Virus record (IMG/VR): IMGVR_UViG_3300017782_000007 | Location: 22,836 to 86,835 of that record | DNA length: 64,000 bases | DNA from: a virus | Reading direction: 5' to 3' (one strand) | Shown: in pieces, positions 15,065 to 23,022 of the stretch | How positions within the stretch are numbered: position 1 is the stretch's first letter | Layout: the number at the start of each line of letters is the position of its first letter | The notes under the pieces: model-generated | Databases searched by the model: none | What the model saw: the letters and a program-made list of their open reading frames with translations, nothing else | Told to the model about the DNA's origin: nothing | Position numbers and translations under genes: made by a program

Positions 15065-15228
15065 GAATTATTATAATTCTATGTATCTGGGTATACTTTG
15101 TGATAAGCTTCGGCTGTCCAAAGTCAACAACTCTCCCCTCAGCAGAGTTACAAGGAGCAATAGACATATCTTTGTCACTAATCCTAGTCGGATTATGTTT
15201 GCACGGGTATGCTAAAAAGAATATGTGA
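15061..15228 (+). CDS. 55-residue two-span membrane protein, holin-like
   Basis: ATG at 15061 overlaps the upstream stop. MRIIIILCIWVYFVISFGC gives a first hydrophobic segment that could also be a lipoprotein signal ending at Cys19; residues 34-50 form a second (ISLSLILVGLCLHG); the end is KKNM. Size and two spans suit a holin, and a glucosaminidase follows. Alternatively a small lipoprotein. Not a recognised family. Confidence 0.5.
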   Translation: MRIIIILCIWVYFVISFGCPKSTTLPSAELQGAIDISLSLILVGLCLHGYAKKNM

Positions 15229-15310
15229 TAGGTTGAACGATGGGAGGTACTCAAGTAATTGGGTGCTTCCCACTTTAACAAAGAACTTTTCATGCGTTTG
15301 TTTTAATCTG

Positions 15311-15361
15311 GTGAGACAGCTTAGCGGCTGTCTTACTTTTTTCCCTCGTCATTAGCGTGAC
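15311..15361 (+). terminator. Terminator with TTAGCG loop plus adjacent hairpin
   Basis: GTGAGACAGC/GCTGTCTTAC (15311-15336) around hexaloop TTAGCG, then six T. A second small hairpin GTCA/TGAC at 15348-15361 has the same TTAGCG loop. The loop resembles arm 2 of the three-way-junction elements. Confidence 0.75.
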
Positions 15362-15377
15362 ACAAAATTGTTTTAAG

Positions 15378-16136
15378 ATGTTAGAATACTTAAAAAAAAT
15401 ACGACCTTTCCATGTAATCAACGTAGTGTTAGATTACTTGGTGGAATCTAAATACATTCAAATATATTCTGCAATGTGTTTATTGGTTGGAATGTATGTA
15501 ACCACTATGGTTGCATTTAATACAATCACTTATATAGCTGGCTTGGAAGTACTTCCTAAATTAGCCACTACTACTGAAACGACAACGATTATTGATTCTC
15601 CGAAGAAATTATCTTCTATGGCCAAGCCAGAAAGAGAATACGACAGCAACAAAGGAACAAAGAATGCTACACCTTATTACTTGAAAGAGATGTCAGAAGT
15701 GGCAATCAAGGAACAAGATAAATTTGGTATACCTGCTAGTATTACGTTAGCTCAATATCACCTTGAATCAGGTGTAAGGGCAGATAAACCACCTTCAGAC
15801 CTAGCAGTTGAAGATAATAACTGGTTTGGAATGAAATATACTGATAACTTCTATGCATTTCTTAAGAAAAGAGGAATAGTGATAAGTAGAGGAGAGAAAA
15901 GATGCAACAGAAGAGGTAAAGATTGTGCTAATTATGCTGTATTTGCTAGTAGATGGGAATGTTTTAGAGCTAAGTCTCTACTACTTACCAACTCAAACTA
16001 CAGTAGAATTAAAGGAGATACGTACATTGATTGGGCTAAGGGATTAAAGGAGTATGGCTATGCTACTGACCCCAATTATGATAAGAAGTTAATAAAAATA
16101 GTGGAAAAGTTTGGCTTAGCCAAATACGATTCATAA
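15378..16136 (+). CDS. Membrane-anchored GH73-type glucosaminidase
   Basis: 252 residues from the ATG at 15378 (the frame opens at 15357). An N-terminal membrane helix lies at about residues 32-55. The catalytic region has SITLAQYHLESGV with the expected glutamate near residue 127, then NNWFGMKYTD, FASRWECFRAKS and a C-terminal DWAKGLKEYGYATDP. This order is typical of FlgJ/GH73 endo-beta-N-acetylglucosaminidases, which cut the glycan chain of peptidoglycan. The anchor implies action from the inner membrane into the periplasm. It closes a group of small membrane proteins (13733-15228), consistent with lysis or wall remodelling. Missing pieces: no SH3 or LysM wall-binding domain. Confidence 0.85.
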   Translation: MLEYLKKIRPFHVINVVLDYLVESKYIQIYSAMCLLVGMYVTTMVAFNTITYIAGLEVLPKLATTTETTTIIDSPKKLSSMAKPEREYDSNKGTKNATPYYLKEMSEVAIKEQDKFGIPASITLAQYHLESGVRADKPPSDLAVEDNNWFGMKYTDNFYAFLKKRGIVISRGEKRCNRRGKDCANYAVFASRWECFRAKSLLLTNSNYSRIKGDTYIDWAKGLKEYGYATDPNYDKKLIKIVEKFGLAKYDS

Positions 16137-16165
16137 AGAAACGTTTGTTCATAGTAGAGAGGGTA

Positions 16166-16197
16166 TCCCTGGCCAGTAACATGGTCGGGGACTTTTT
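16166..16197 (+). terminator. Intrinsic terminator
   Basis: TCCCTGGCCA/TGGTCGGGGA, 10 bp with two G-T pairs, loop GTAACA, then CTTTTT. Confidence 0.75.
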
Positions 16198-16214
16198 ACA
16201 CAATCACATAAATA

Positions 16215-16409
16215 ATGGCACAAAGAACAAGTAAAAAAGAAATATATAACCGAGCATGGAATGATGCTATCATATCTATACTCGAACACCTTCTTGAAGA
16301 GGGACAAGGAATAGATTTATCTCATTTCAACCGAAAGGAAGAGATTAGAGAGAAAAAATACAAAGAATTTGAAGAACTAGAGAAGGAATTAAGGCGTAGG
16401 CATACGTAA
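16215..16409 (+). CDS. Small helical charged protein
   Basis: 64 residues, MAQRTSKKEIYNRAWNDA..., helical throughout, with a strongly charged C-terminal half (EKKYKEFEELEKELRRRH). Own terminator upstream. No family recognised. Confidence 0.6.
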   Translation: MAQRTSKKEIYNRAWNDAIISILEHLLEEGQGIDLSHFNRKEEIREKKYKEFEELEKELRRRHT

Positions 16410-16534
16410 CTGACCAGCTCTGTTCTTTAGGGTACAGAGCAAATCTACAGTCCACGGGCTGTAGAGTTAGGATCGTGCAACGCGTACGGCCAAGGCTACA
16501 ATGACTGAGATTTGATAATAACATCCGAGTACCA
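16410..16534 (+). ncRNA. Hairpin-rich intergenic RNA
   Basis: Contains GCTCTGT/ACAGAGC (7 bp, near 16417-16440), CTACAG/CTGTAG (near 16446-16465) and weaker hairpins to 16530. No tRNA cloverleaf could be built. Confidence 0.45.
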
Positions 16535-16535
16535 G

Positions 16536-16565
16536 GGAGAGTCTAGTTTAGGCTCTCCTTATTTA
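16536..16565 (+). terminator. Terminator hairpin before a gene leader
   Basis: GGAGAG/CTCTCC stem (16536-16558), 11-base loop, then TTATTT leading into AAAACTTAAAAATAG. Confidence 0.65.
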
Positions 16566-16586
16566 AAAACTTAAAAATAGTTATTT

Positions 16587-16940
16587 ATGATACATGCATC
16601 ATTAGATTATTCCCCGAAAAAGCTACAGAATGTTGATGAAGAAGAGATTATTAAGCTATTAAGATGCTTAATATTTGCAGACAGGGTATACTCTGCACGT
16701 ATATTAGTTATGACTATATATGGTGTTGATTATACTGAGTCAATCTTCATTGTCCAGCAGACAAAAACATTATTGGGGAGTAAAGCTCCTGATTTAAAAT
16801 ACAAGAAATTCATCTCTCCCAACAAGTTTAACGACTTATTAAAGGCGATAGATAACCCTAGGTTCTATGATTTCCCTAACCGAGACTCATTAGAATACAA
16901 GGAAAAAACTATTAAAGATATTACTGGCCATGGAAGATAG
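16587..16940 (+). CDS. Hypothetical protein
   Basis: 117 residues, MIHASLDYSPKKLQNVDEEE..., helical and soluble, with a segment RVYSARILVMTIYGVDYTES. A clear leader after a terminator. The next gene starts inside its last codons. No family. Confidence 0.6.
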   Translation: MIHASLDYSPKKLQNVDEEEIIKLLRCLIFADRVYSARILVMTIYGVDYTESIFIVQQTKTLLGSKAPDLKYKKFISPNKFNDLLKAIDNPRFYDFPNRDSLEYKEKTIKDITGHGR

Positions 16941-17100
16941 CAGTTTAGTATTCTTACCAGTATCTGTAATGTCCTATAGATTGAGAAGAGCTCTCTTTTC
17001 AAATAGGACATACGTATCCGGAGATCGTTACATCATTCCATTGGAGATGTTAATGATCAATGGTAGTGCCTACATGGAAGTATTAGTCTTAATGAAATAG
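16930..17100 (+). CDS. 56-residue hypothetical protein
   Basis: ATG at 16930 overlaps the upstream gene's end; stop TAG at 17098-17100. MEDSSLVFLPVSVMSYRL..., a compact beta/alpha-looking protein with many Met and Leu. It is the only reasonable reading of this stretch. No family. Confidence 0.5.
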   Translation: MEDSSLVFLPVSVMSYRLRRALFSNRTYVSGDRYIIPLEMLMINGSAYMEVLVLMK

Positions 17101-17230
17101 CCCTAGGTATAGCAGGTTTGCTATTGGTTGTATTGTTAATGTTGAGAGTTGGTTACTCTTCAACAACTTTACTAAATGCCAATAATTAGGTTCAATTCCT
17201 TTTTATACCGCTAACCAAACCATTGTTATC
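17101..17230 (+). other. Intergenic stretch with tRNA-like fragments
   Basis: A hairpin at about 17143-17166 (GTTGAGAG paired with CTCTTCAAC, loop TTGGTTA) resembles a D-arm, and TTAGG-TTCAATT-CCT near 17188-17204 resembles a weak T-arm with mismatches. No anticodon arm or acceptor stem is convincing, so this is at most a decayed tRNA. Confidence 0.3.
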
Positions 17231-17719
17231 ATGAACAGACCACCGTTTCAGTATCTTTTCTTTGCCACTCTCTTAATGATGGCAGCTTTAGTCTTACATC
17301 TTAATGAAGATAAACCTGTATCAGTAGAGAAAGAGAACTTAGAAGTCCCTCAAGAATTAATAGATTGTAGATCAGCTCGTTTAGATGCTGAACAAGAATT
17401 AGTAAATGAGAGACTTAAGACTCAAACATTAAGAGAAGAATACGATGAGGCCGCTTTAGAACTACAAGTATTTGATAGTTCTCTAGTAACATTATTCAGT
17501 AGCTTTACGAGGCTTAAAGATGCTCAAAGGTATCTTAAAAAGCTAAATAAAGGATCAGATTACCTTATATATTTAATAGTACTCTATGAAGAGTATGAAT
17601 TAGATGTATACCCTAATCAAATAACTTCTGGCGGGAGAAAGTTAGAGAATCCTACAATTAAAGCAATTGATTATAAAGATGTTCAAATCCAAGGAATTGG
17701 TATTACGTATCCACATTAG
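17231..17719 (+). CDS. Membrane-anchored coiled-coil protein
   Basis: 162 residues. Residues 7-24 (QYLFFATLLMMAALVLHL) anchor the protein; residues 35-80 form a charged coiled coil; the C-terminal half is mixed. The leader is ACCGCTAACCAAACCATTG. The architecture repeats that of 13733-14179 and 4739-5536, so the phage has several such proteins. Role unknown; a bridging or spanin-type function is possible. Confidence 0.65.
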   Translation: MNRPPFQYLFFATLLMMAALVLHLNEDKPVSVEKENLEVPQELIDCRSARLDAEQELVNERLKTQTLREEYDEAALELQVFDSSLVTLFSSFTRLKDAQRYLKKLNKGSDYLIYLIVLYEEYELDVYPNQITSGGRKLENPTIKAIDYKDVQIQGIGITYPH

Positions 17720-17930
17720 GTGGGTAGTAATTTTTATTATTGTTCAAATTATTATCTGCATCCTCGCCGGTGCAGGTATAGCACACTATGAGAAAAGCAG
17801 AAGCAATGATGGTGGTAGAAAGATCATTCCCAAAAGACCTAAGCTGGTTCAGGTACAATCAGTATTCGACAAAAGAACTCCTAGAGTTCTCAGCAAATCT
17901 TTTAGATCATCTATCATCAAGAGGAGTTAA
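17679..17930 (+). CDS. Small single-span membrane protein
   Basis: 83 residues from the ATG at 17679, starting MFKSKELVLRIHIRWVVIFI; residues 14-33 form one clear membrane helix ending AGAGIAHYEKSR, then a basic tail. It overlaps the upstream gene by 41 bases and the next one by 143. The last 45 residues look less protein-like than the first 38, so the true coding part may be shorter. Confidence 0.45.
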   Translation: MFKSKELVLRIHIRWVVIFIIVQIIICILAGAGIAHYEKSRSNDGGRKIIPKRPKLVQVQSVFDKRTPRVLSKSFRSSIIKRS

Positions 17931-17979
17931 TATAACTGAGGTAGCAGATAGACTTGAGGGGGTCATATCTGCGCACTAA
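17788..17979 (+). CDS. Small soluble hypothetical protein
   Basis: 63 residues, MRKAEAMMVVERSFPKDLSW..., with a convincing helical C-terminal half (ELLEFSANLLDHLSSRG). It overlaps the membrane gene in another frame; its composition is the better of the two over the shared stretch. A terminator starts inside its last codons. No family. Confidence 0.5.
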   Translation: MRKAEAMMVVERSFPKDLSWFRYNQYSTKELLEFSANLLDHLSSRGVNITEVADRLEGVISAH

Positions 17980-17995
17980 GGCTTCGGCCTTGGTG
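17974..17995 (+). terminator. UUCG-capped terminator
   Basis: CACTAAGGC/GCCTTG GTG, 9 bp with one G-T pair, loop TTCG; it starts in the stop codon of the upstream gene. The T tract is weak (TTCCTT). Confidence 0.6.
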
Positions 17996-18189
17996 TTCCT
18001 TAGTATATATTAAAATTAAATAAAAGTCGCTTAGAACGCCTTAAAATGGCTTATACGATATAACCACACTTACAAGACGACATTATATATCCCAAAAACT
18101 TATAGTTGTCTGTTTGCTGGTAAGGGGGACAGTTGTGAGATGCTGTCCTCCTCTTTAAGAAATTACTTAATCTTCTAAATAATACTCTC

Positions 18190-18783
18190 ATGAAGAATGT
18201 ACTATTAAAATTCAGTAACAATAAGGTATACTTTGTTACTAATGAAGGATCTACTTTTAAACTCGTATCCAATACCAAGGATCCACTATTGGCCACAGCC
18301 AAAAAAGGAAGAGGAAAGCCGTTCGCGGTAATACTCGATGTTCCTTTGCCAGAGTCTACAACAATGACTCCGGTATCTACTGGTCTTATACTCCCTATCA
18401 GTAATGTTAGGGAGAAAGAACATATTGAAGCTTATGCTGATGATGGTGTATACTATGCTAAACAAGGTATTCCAATAGGTATACTATTAGATTGCACAGT
18501 AGTACCATCAAGATCCAAGAACCGATTCAATGTTGTGGATTATAAGATTCATCAACATAAGATTGGATTTACTCATGGTAAGCTAGGAGCATTGATAACA
18601 TTAATTAATAATGTAATTAAACCTAGACTGACTGTGAATAAGAGAGATGATTACGATATAATTGTTGATTTGATGAATGCTAGAAAGTCTCCTTTTGGGA
18701 GGAAACTATCCAAAGCACAGACAAAGACGTTCAAAAAAATTTATTTAAGAAGAGTCAAGGAGTTTCTCACTCCTAAAGGTTAA
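18190..18783 (+). CDS. Hypothetical protein, beta-rich
   Basis: 197 residues. The first 120 are strand-like (VLLKFSNNKVYFVTNEGSTF), the rest helical and basic (SKAQTKTFKKIYLRRVKEFL). An upstream hairpin GGACAG/CTGTCC and the usual AT-rich leader precede it. The stop codon is part of the tRNA-like element at 18776-18816. No family recognised. Confidence 0.6.
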   Translation: MKNVLLKFSNNKVYFVTNEGSTFKLVSNTKDPLLATAKKGRGKPFAVILDVPLPESTTMTPVSTGLILPISNVREKEHIEAYADDGVYYAKQGIPIGILLDCTVVPSRSKNRFNVVDYKIHQHKIGFTHGKLGALITLINNVIKPRLTVNKRDDYDIIVDLMNARKSPFGRKLSKAQTKTFKKIYLRRVKEFLTPKG

Positions 18784-18816
18784 TGGTTATTTGGGGGTTC
18801 GATTCCCCCAAACCTT
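18776..18816 (+). ncRNA. tRNA top-half element, copy 1
   Basis: Outer stem AAGGTT/AACCTT (18776-18781 with 18811-18816), a short AATGGTTATT segment with a D-loop-like ATGGT, and a T-arm GGGGG-TTCGATT-CCCCC (18793-18809) extended by a T-A pair. No anticodon arm. It overlaps the stop codon of the upstream gene. Confidence 0.7.
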
Positions 18817-18835
18817 CTAATCAAAATTGAATGAT

Positions 18836-19144
18836 ATGAGAGGAATAGAAAAGAAAAAAAACTATGTATCAACCTGGTTAACTCCGAGAGTGAGAGCTAA
18901 ACTCAAAGAGAACCCACAAGTCGAGCAATTGCTACTTGCTGGGGATTACCTAGGTATAAACCAGTCAAGAGTATTTCAAGTGTTCCCTGTTGGAACACAA
19001 AGAGATACGATATTCTCAGAAGATGAAATGAGAATATACTTGGAGGAACTTAAATCCTTGGCTAGGGGATTAGTAGTAGAAGTATCCTCGCTTTCTAGAT
19101 GCGGTTTCTATACTACGTCCATGCTCAGGAGCCAACCCGTGTAA
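18836..19144 (+). CDS. Hypothetical protein
   Basis: 102 residues from the ATG at 18836 (a TTG at 18827 is possible). MRGIEKKKNYVSTWLTPRVR..., an acidic/basic mix with a helix EDEMRIYLEELKSLARG. It directly follows the tRNA-like element. No family. Confidence 0.55.
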   Translation: MRGIEKKKNYVSTWLTPRVRAKLKENPQVEQLLLAGDYLGINQSRVFQVFPVGTQRDTIFSEDEMRIYLEELKSLARGLVVEVSSLSRCGFYTTSMLRSQPV

Positions 19145-19209
19145 ACAAGACGTAACATGGGCTACACCAGTATTATTTTATTTTTTAATTTTAAAACTTT
19201 TAAAGACAA

Positions 19210-19863
19210 ATGGATTTTAGCAAAATTTCCTTTAAGAAGACTGTTGAGCCTACTCCAGTTTCTAAAAAAGGAACCGAGACAAACGGCTACCAGCCGCCTA
19301 GTGAGACTAATACTCTTACTGTACCAAAGAATGCCTTGGAGGATATCCCAGGTATTGAGCAATTTGAAGAGGATACAGGGAACCCTGTTCCAACGCCACC
19401 GGAAGAAGTTACTGAGACGAAGAAAGGAACGAAGAGAGGATTAGTTGTACCTGTTACGAATGTGAATGGAGAAGTATTTTCATACAATATTGTGACGAGA
19501 GAGAAAACATACTTACGAGTTGGAAAGACTGTATTACCTACTGCTACGAAAGCATTTGACGTGATTACCTTTGATGAAGATACGACGAAGAAGACTACAA
19601 GAGGAAGTGAAGTATTGATGAATATTGAAATTGAAGGACCTACGACTGCTGCTAACGTGTTGACTACTACTACTGCTGATTCTGCGAATTCGACTACATC
19701 TGTATTGCCAAGTTTGACTGTTGCTACTATTACTGATTTTGTATCTGATTTGATTTCTACTACTGGTTTGGATGCTGCTATTGCTACTTTGAATGCTGAT
19801 GCTGTTGATTTTACTACTGCTGATTTTAATGGATTAACTGTTGTTGTACGAGTGAATGGATAA
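19210..19863 (+). CDS. Thr/Ala-rich protein with shifted codon use
   Basis: 217 residues. The N-terminal 75 are Pro/Glu/Thr-rich and probably disordered; residues 76-150 look like a beta domain (RGLVVPVTNVNGEVFSYN). The C-terminal 70 are almost only Ala, Thr, Asp, Val and Leu, with codons GCT, ACT, GAT, TTG and GTT nearly to exclusion. Such T-ending bias differs from the neighbours and may mark very high expression or recent origin. A TTTTTTAATTTTAAAA leader precedes it. No family; a small structural or decoration-type protein is one guess. Confidence 0.6.
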   Translation: MDFSKISFKKTVEPTPVSKKGTETNGYQPPSETNTLTVPKNALEDIPGIEQFEEDTGNPVPTPPEEVTETKKGTKRGLVVPVTNVNGEVFSYNIVTREKTYLRVGKTVLPTATKAFDVITFDEDTTKKTTRGSEVLMNIEIEGPTTAANVLTTTTADSANSTTSVLPSLTVATITDFVSDLISTTGLDAAIATLNADAVDFTTADFNGLTVVVRVNG

Positions 19864-20002
19864 TTGCCCTTGTGTTATTGTTTTATTATTACAGATTATT
19901 TTGATTTAGTAGACCTATCAAAGGTTTATACATTTTTGCATTATGATACGATTTATTGTTAACCAATTATCTTATTTTAATGTCGATCACATCTACCAAA
20001 AC

Positions 20003-20096
20003 ATTTGTGAAAAGAGTCTAAATAATAGTGCTGAGGGTACAAGTTAACTGTCTATTACTTAAACCTAGGTTTTTGTTTAGACTCTTTTTTTTAATC
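20003..20096 (+). terminator. Large branched terminator
   Basis: AGAGTCTAAA pairs with TTTAGACTCT (10 bp) and is followed by eight T. Inside, AATAG/CTATT and a palindromic AAACCTAGGTTT can form side arms, giving a three-way shape. Confidence 0.7.
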
Positions 20097-20109
20097 AAAT
20101 GTTATATCA

Positions 20110-20772
20110 ATGAAAATACTAATATTAAGATTATTATCTAGCATATTTATGCTAGGAGGAACTTTGATGCTGTTATCATCTGCTTTGATGATTGGGACTG
20201 CTACTGAGGCTGCTATCTATAGAAATAGCGTGCATCAAGTCTTGGAGGTTTCGTCAATTGACTCGGTAAGTATGAAACCACAAACTGAGTTTGAATCTCT
20301 CTTACTGAAGTATCATGAGCGAGGTTTAAAAGCCCCGTTCGTCTGTTTGTCGCAGACATATGGTGAAACTGGCAAGTTATCTTCTAATATCTATAAGGAG
20401 AATAATAACTTGTTCGGGTTTAAGTGCTCCACTTCTCGCAGTTACTGTGTGAAAGTGAATAGAGGGCACGCTTATTATTTAAGTTACGATGATTCAATAG
20501 ACGATTACGTTGAATGGCAGAAGACGATGGTGTCAAATTATGAGGAGTACTTTAACCAACATGTATCCTCGGATACTACGTATCTTAATCTATTAGAGAA
20601 CGTAGTATTAAAGTCATCCACCCCGCCTTATAAGTATGCCGTATTACGGTATGCTACGGATCCCAAATATCGTGGAAAACTAAGGGACTGGGGCAATGAG
20701 ATGTTATCAAAATCCTTAGTTCGTGAGGACTTCCTGACTTCGTTAGGTTATGATGCGGATTGGTGTATGTAA
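20110..20772 (+). CDS. Second GH73-type glucosaminidase, exported
   Basis: 220 residues. Residues 4-35 are hydrophobic (signal or anchor). The catalytic region reads APFVCLSQTYGETGKL with a glutamate at about residue 82, then NNNLFGFKC and HAYYLSYDDSIDDYVEWQK. This is the FlgJ/GH73 order: helix with Glu, NNxFGxK, and aromatic YxS-DSIxDY. It cuts peptidoglycan glycan strands. It differs from the enzyme at 15378, so the phage carries two. The many cysteines suggest a periplasmic, oxidised protein. Confidence 0.75.
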   Translation: MKILILRLLSSIFMLGGTLMLLSSALMIGTATEAAIYRNSVHQVLEVSSIDSVSMKPQTEFESLLLKYHERGLKAPFVCLSQTYGETGKLSSNIYKENNNLFGFKCSTSRSYCVKVNRGHAYYLSYDDSIDDYVEWQKTMVSNYEEYFNQHVSSDTTYLNLLENVVLKSSTPPYKYAVLRYATDPKYRGKLRDWGNEMLSKSLVREDFLTSLGYDADWCM

Positions 20773-20945
20773 GGTATGCACCGGTGCCGCTCTTCACGGA
20801 GGTTTCTCAGGTCAATCTGGACGGTTCCTGGGTAATCATCTTTTCGTCAGAAGAGACATCCTCCTCTCTACTACCAACGCCTTGTCTGGCTTAGGAATAA
20901 TGGTAGAGAGGACAATTTGATTTTTTAATTAAACTTCATATATTT
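20773..20945 (+). ncRNA. Structured leader/terminator region
   Basis: A perfect palindrome GCACCGGTGC at about 20778-20787, a CAGG/CCTG hairpin, and a long stem (TCCTCTCTAC with GGTAGAGAGGA, about 20861-20912) followed by ATTTGATTTTTTAATT. Probably a terminator merged with the next gene's leader. Confidence 0.5.
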
Positions 20946-22415
20946 ATGGACACTTTATTAGTTGTAAGTGCGTTCGTGCTAGTCGCATGGCCTTACATTC
21001 TTTACCCGTGGTTTATCGGAAGAGCTGTTAATAAGCTTATCTTTAACAACGCCACAAATTACGAACATGATGATTTCGACAAACTAGTTGCAGAAGCTAG
21101 TAGTAAACTCAAAAACCAGACAGGTAAGAGTTTCAAGAAGACGTATCGAAATCGAGTACATTTAGCACAAGTACTTTCAGGACTCAGAAAAGAGTATAAA
21201 ATCGAAGCTATTGGTGGAGCAGAATTTAAAGCTTGGAAATCTTACCAAGTCTTATACAAATTAACCAAGAGACTTCCATGGTACTATTTCTTAGACAATA
21301 GTGGCCGAGTATCTTACTTAGTAGCCGATTACTCTCACATTAGAGTAGATGAATTGGAAAAAGATTCTAACTTCGATATCAAATTCGGAGGTAACTACAT
21401 TAAAGGTAAAGACGGATTTAATAAATTCTGTGTACCTGTATCAACTAGACTTCAATTCATTAGTGCTAATGAAGAAGAAGAGTATGCAGCAGGATTAATG
21501 GAAAAACACACAGTAATTTCAATTAAGAAAGAAGTTGATTACACTAAAGGTAAGCCATTTGTATTGGTGAAAGATCCAGTATTTAATAACTATATGTTCG
21601 AACAAAGAGATATAGCATTAGATACTTATCTAGATGACCTAGTAATTAACAAATCTTATGTTAACGTGCCAATTAAATCTGGTGAAAAGAAATACAATGT
21701 TCCTATGTCAGTTATTGCTAAAGAGTTTCTCTTTAAGATAATTGAAATGAAAGGTGATACTAATCATTTGTATGCCCATGGCCCTGTTGGTTCAGGAAAA
21801 TCTGGTATACTTAAGATAGCAGCTAGTCAAGCTGAGAAACACCTAGAGAATGGAACAGTTGTTATTTACATTAACGTAGCAGAATTGAAAAGCATTAGTG
21901 CTACCGTATTTAAGACAGCATTAGCTGATTTGATGTCGTCTACCAAAGCTGAGAATATTTTATTCTTGGTTGATGAAGCTGACTCGGTATTAACATCTAA
22001 GGATGTTGAAACTTCTTCATTTAGTGGATTCATCTTATCATTAATGAATGGTGTAGATCAAAACATGTTCAACGCTACTTTCTTATTTGCAGGTAAGAAG
22101 CCTTATGAGGACATTTCAGACGATTTTAAGAGACGAATAGGATTTCCTTTCTCTATCCCTTCTTTACCACGTAAAGAGGCCTTAGAACTCTTTAAATTGC
22201 TCGAGAAGTCTCCTATCAAGGAAGGACATGAGCCACAAGTATCAGAATTAAATGATATCTTATCTAAAGATACCACTTATTCTATCAAGGAGCATGCTTC
22301 TTTGTATGAGGTGTTTGTTTTATGTTTCTCAAGACTGGATAAAGATGCAGAAGATGCTATTGAAGAACTTCTCCAAGAACACCATGTTGAGACTAAAGCA
22401 GCAAGTACGGCTTAA
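20946..22415 (+). CDS. Membrane-anchored AAA+ ATPase
   Basis: 489 residues. An N-terminal hydrophobic segment (residues 3-25) anchors it; residues 26-270 form a unique domain; the AAA+ core has Walker A GPVGSGKS near 279-286, Walker B ILFLVDEAD near 338-346 and a sensor-like LFAGKK followed by DDFKRRIGFPF with an arginine pair. It presumably forms a ring on the membrane and remodels or pulls protein substrates, like FtsH or BCS1-type ATPases but without a protease domain. Membrane-tethered AAA+ proteins are uncommon in phages. The next gene starts inside its 3' end, so the two may act together. The substrate is unknown. Confidence 0.85.
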   Translation: MDTLLVVSAFVLVAWPYILYPWFIGRAVNKLIFNNATNYEHDDFDKLVAEASSKLKNQTGKSFKKTYRNRVHLAQVLSGLRKEYKIEAIGGAEFKAWKSYQVLYKLTKRLPWYYFLDNSGRVSYLVADYSHIRVDELEKDSNFDIKFGGNYIKGKDGFNKFCVPVSTRLQFISANEEEEYAAGLMEKHTVISIKKEVDYTKGKPFVLVKDPVFNNYMFEQRDIALDTYLDDLVINKSYVNVPIKSGEKKYNVPMSVIAKEFLFKIIEMKGDTNHLYAHGPVGSGKSGILKIAASQAEKHLENGTVVIYINVAELKSISATVFKTALADLMSSTKAENILFLVDEADSVLTSKDVETSSFSGFILSLMNGVDQNMFNATFLFAGKKPYEDISDDFKRRIGFPFSIPSLPRKEALELFKLLEKSPIKEGHEPQVSELNDILSKDTTYSIKEHASLYEVFVLCFSRLDKDAEDAIEELLQEHHVETKAASTA

Positions 22416-23022
22416 ATGGGAGACTTTCGTTGTCTTTGGAAAAGGTGATTTACACTCTGTAAATATACAGAACCCAGATTCTGATGAAAAAACTACAATC
22501 CCGATTATGTCTAAGCCTTTTATGAAACCTGAATACAGAGATGGTATGTATATTAATCCATTAATATGTGGATTACATAAACCCGTGCCAGAAGAGTATG
22601 ACGACTTAGGTAATAACCTATTTTACCACATAGAAGAAAACGGTATTAAATACTACGTCCTAACTAGTCATAAATTCAGTCAAACAGGTGTATATTACTT
22701 AGACGAGTCTGCTCATCCCATAGTGTCTAGAACACCAATGGATAAGCGGATAATTACCAAGATACGAGACGACCATTCACATATCCGTAAGTTAAGAAGA
22801 AGAGTAGCTGATTATAAGGAAGATACTATTCCTAATATCACTAAACTTCTATGGACTAGATTCAAGGCTAGTGACATTAATGGCACCGTAGTAAGAATAG
22901 TCTGTACTAAAAGCGGAAAATACTTAGAACATACCGATAATCCTGAAGATCTTATTGTTTTAACTCATGGTAACGAAGATGAAATCTCGTTACGTGCTAA
23001 ATTTTTAATTAATTATGAATAA
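22384..23022 (+). CDS. Hypothetical protein coupled to the AAA+ ATPase
   Basis: 212 residues if started at the ATG at 22384, which overlaps the AAA+ gene by 32 bases; the earlier part of the frame is out-of-frame AAA+ sequence. Beta-rich, with HIEENGIKYYVLTSH and a basic helical middle RKLRRRVADYKED. It overlaps the next gene by eight bases. Genetic coupling suggests it is a substrate or partner of the ATPase. No family. Confidence 0.6.
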   Translation: MLRLKQQVRLKWETFVVFGKGDLHSVNIQNPDSDEKTTIPIMSKPFMKPEYRDGMYINPLICGLHKPVPEEYDDLGNNLFYHIEENGIKYYVLTSHKFSQTGVYYLDESAHPIVSRTPMDKRIITKIRDDHSHIRKLRRRVADYKEDTIPNITKLLWTRFKASDINGTVVRIVCTKSGKYLEHTDNPEDLIVLTHGNEDEISLRAKFLINYE

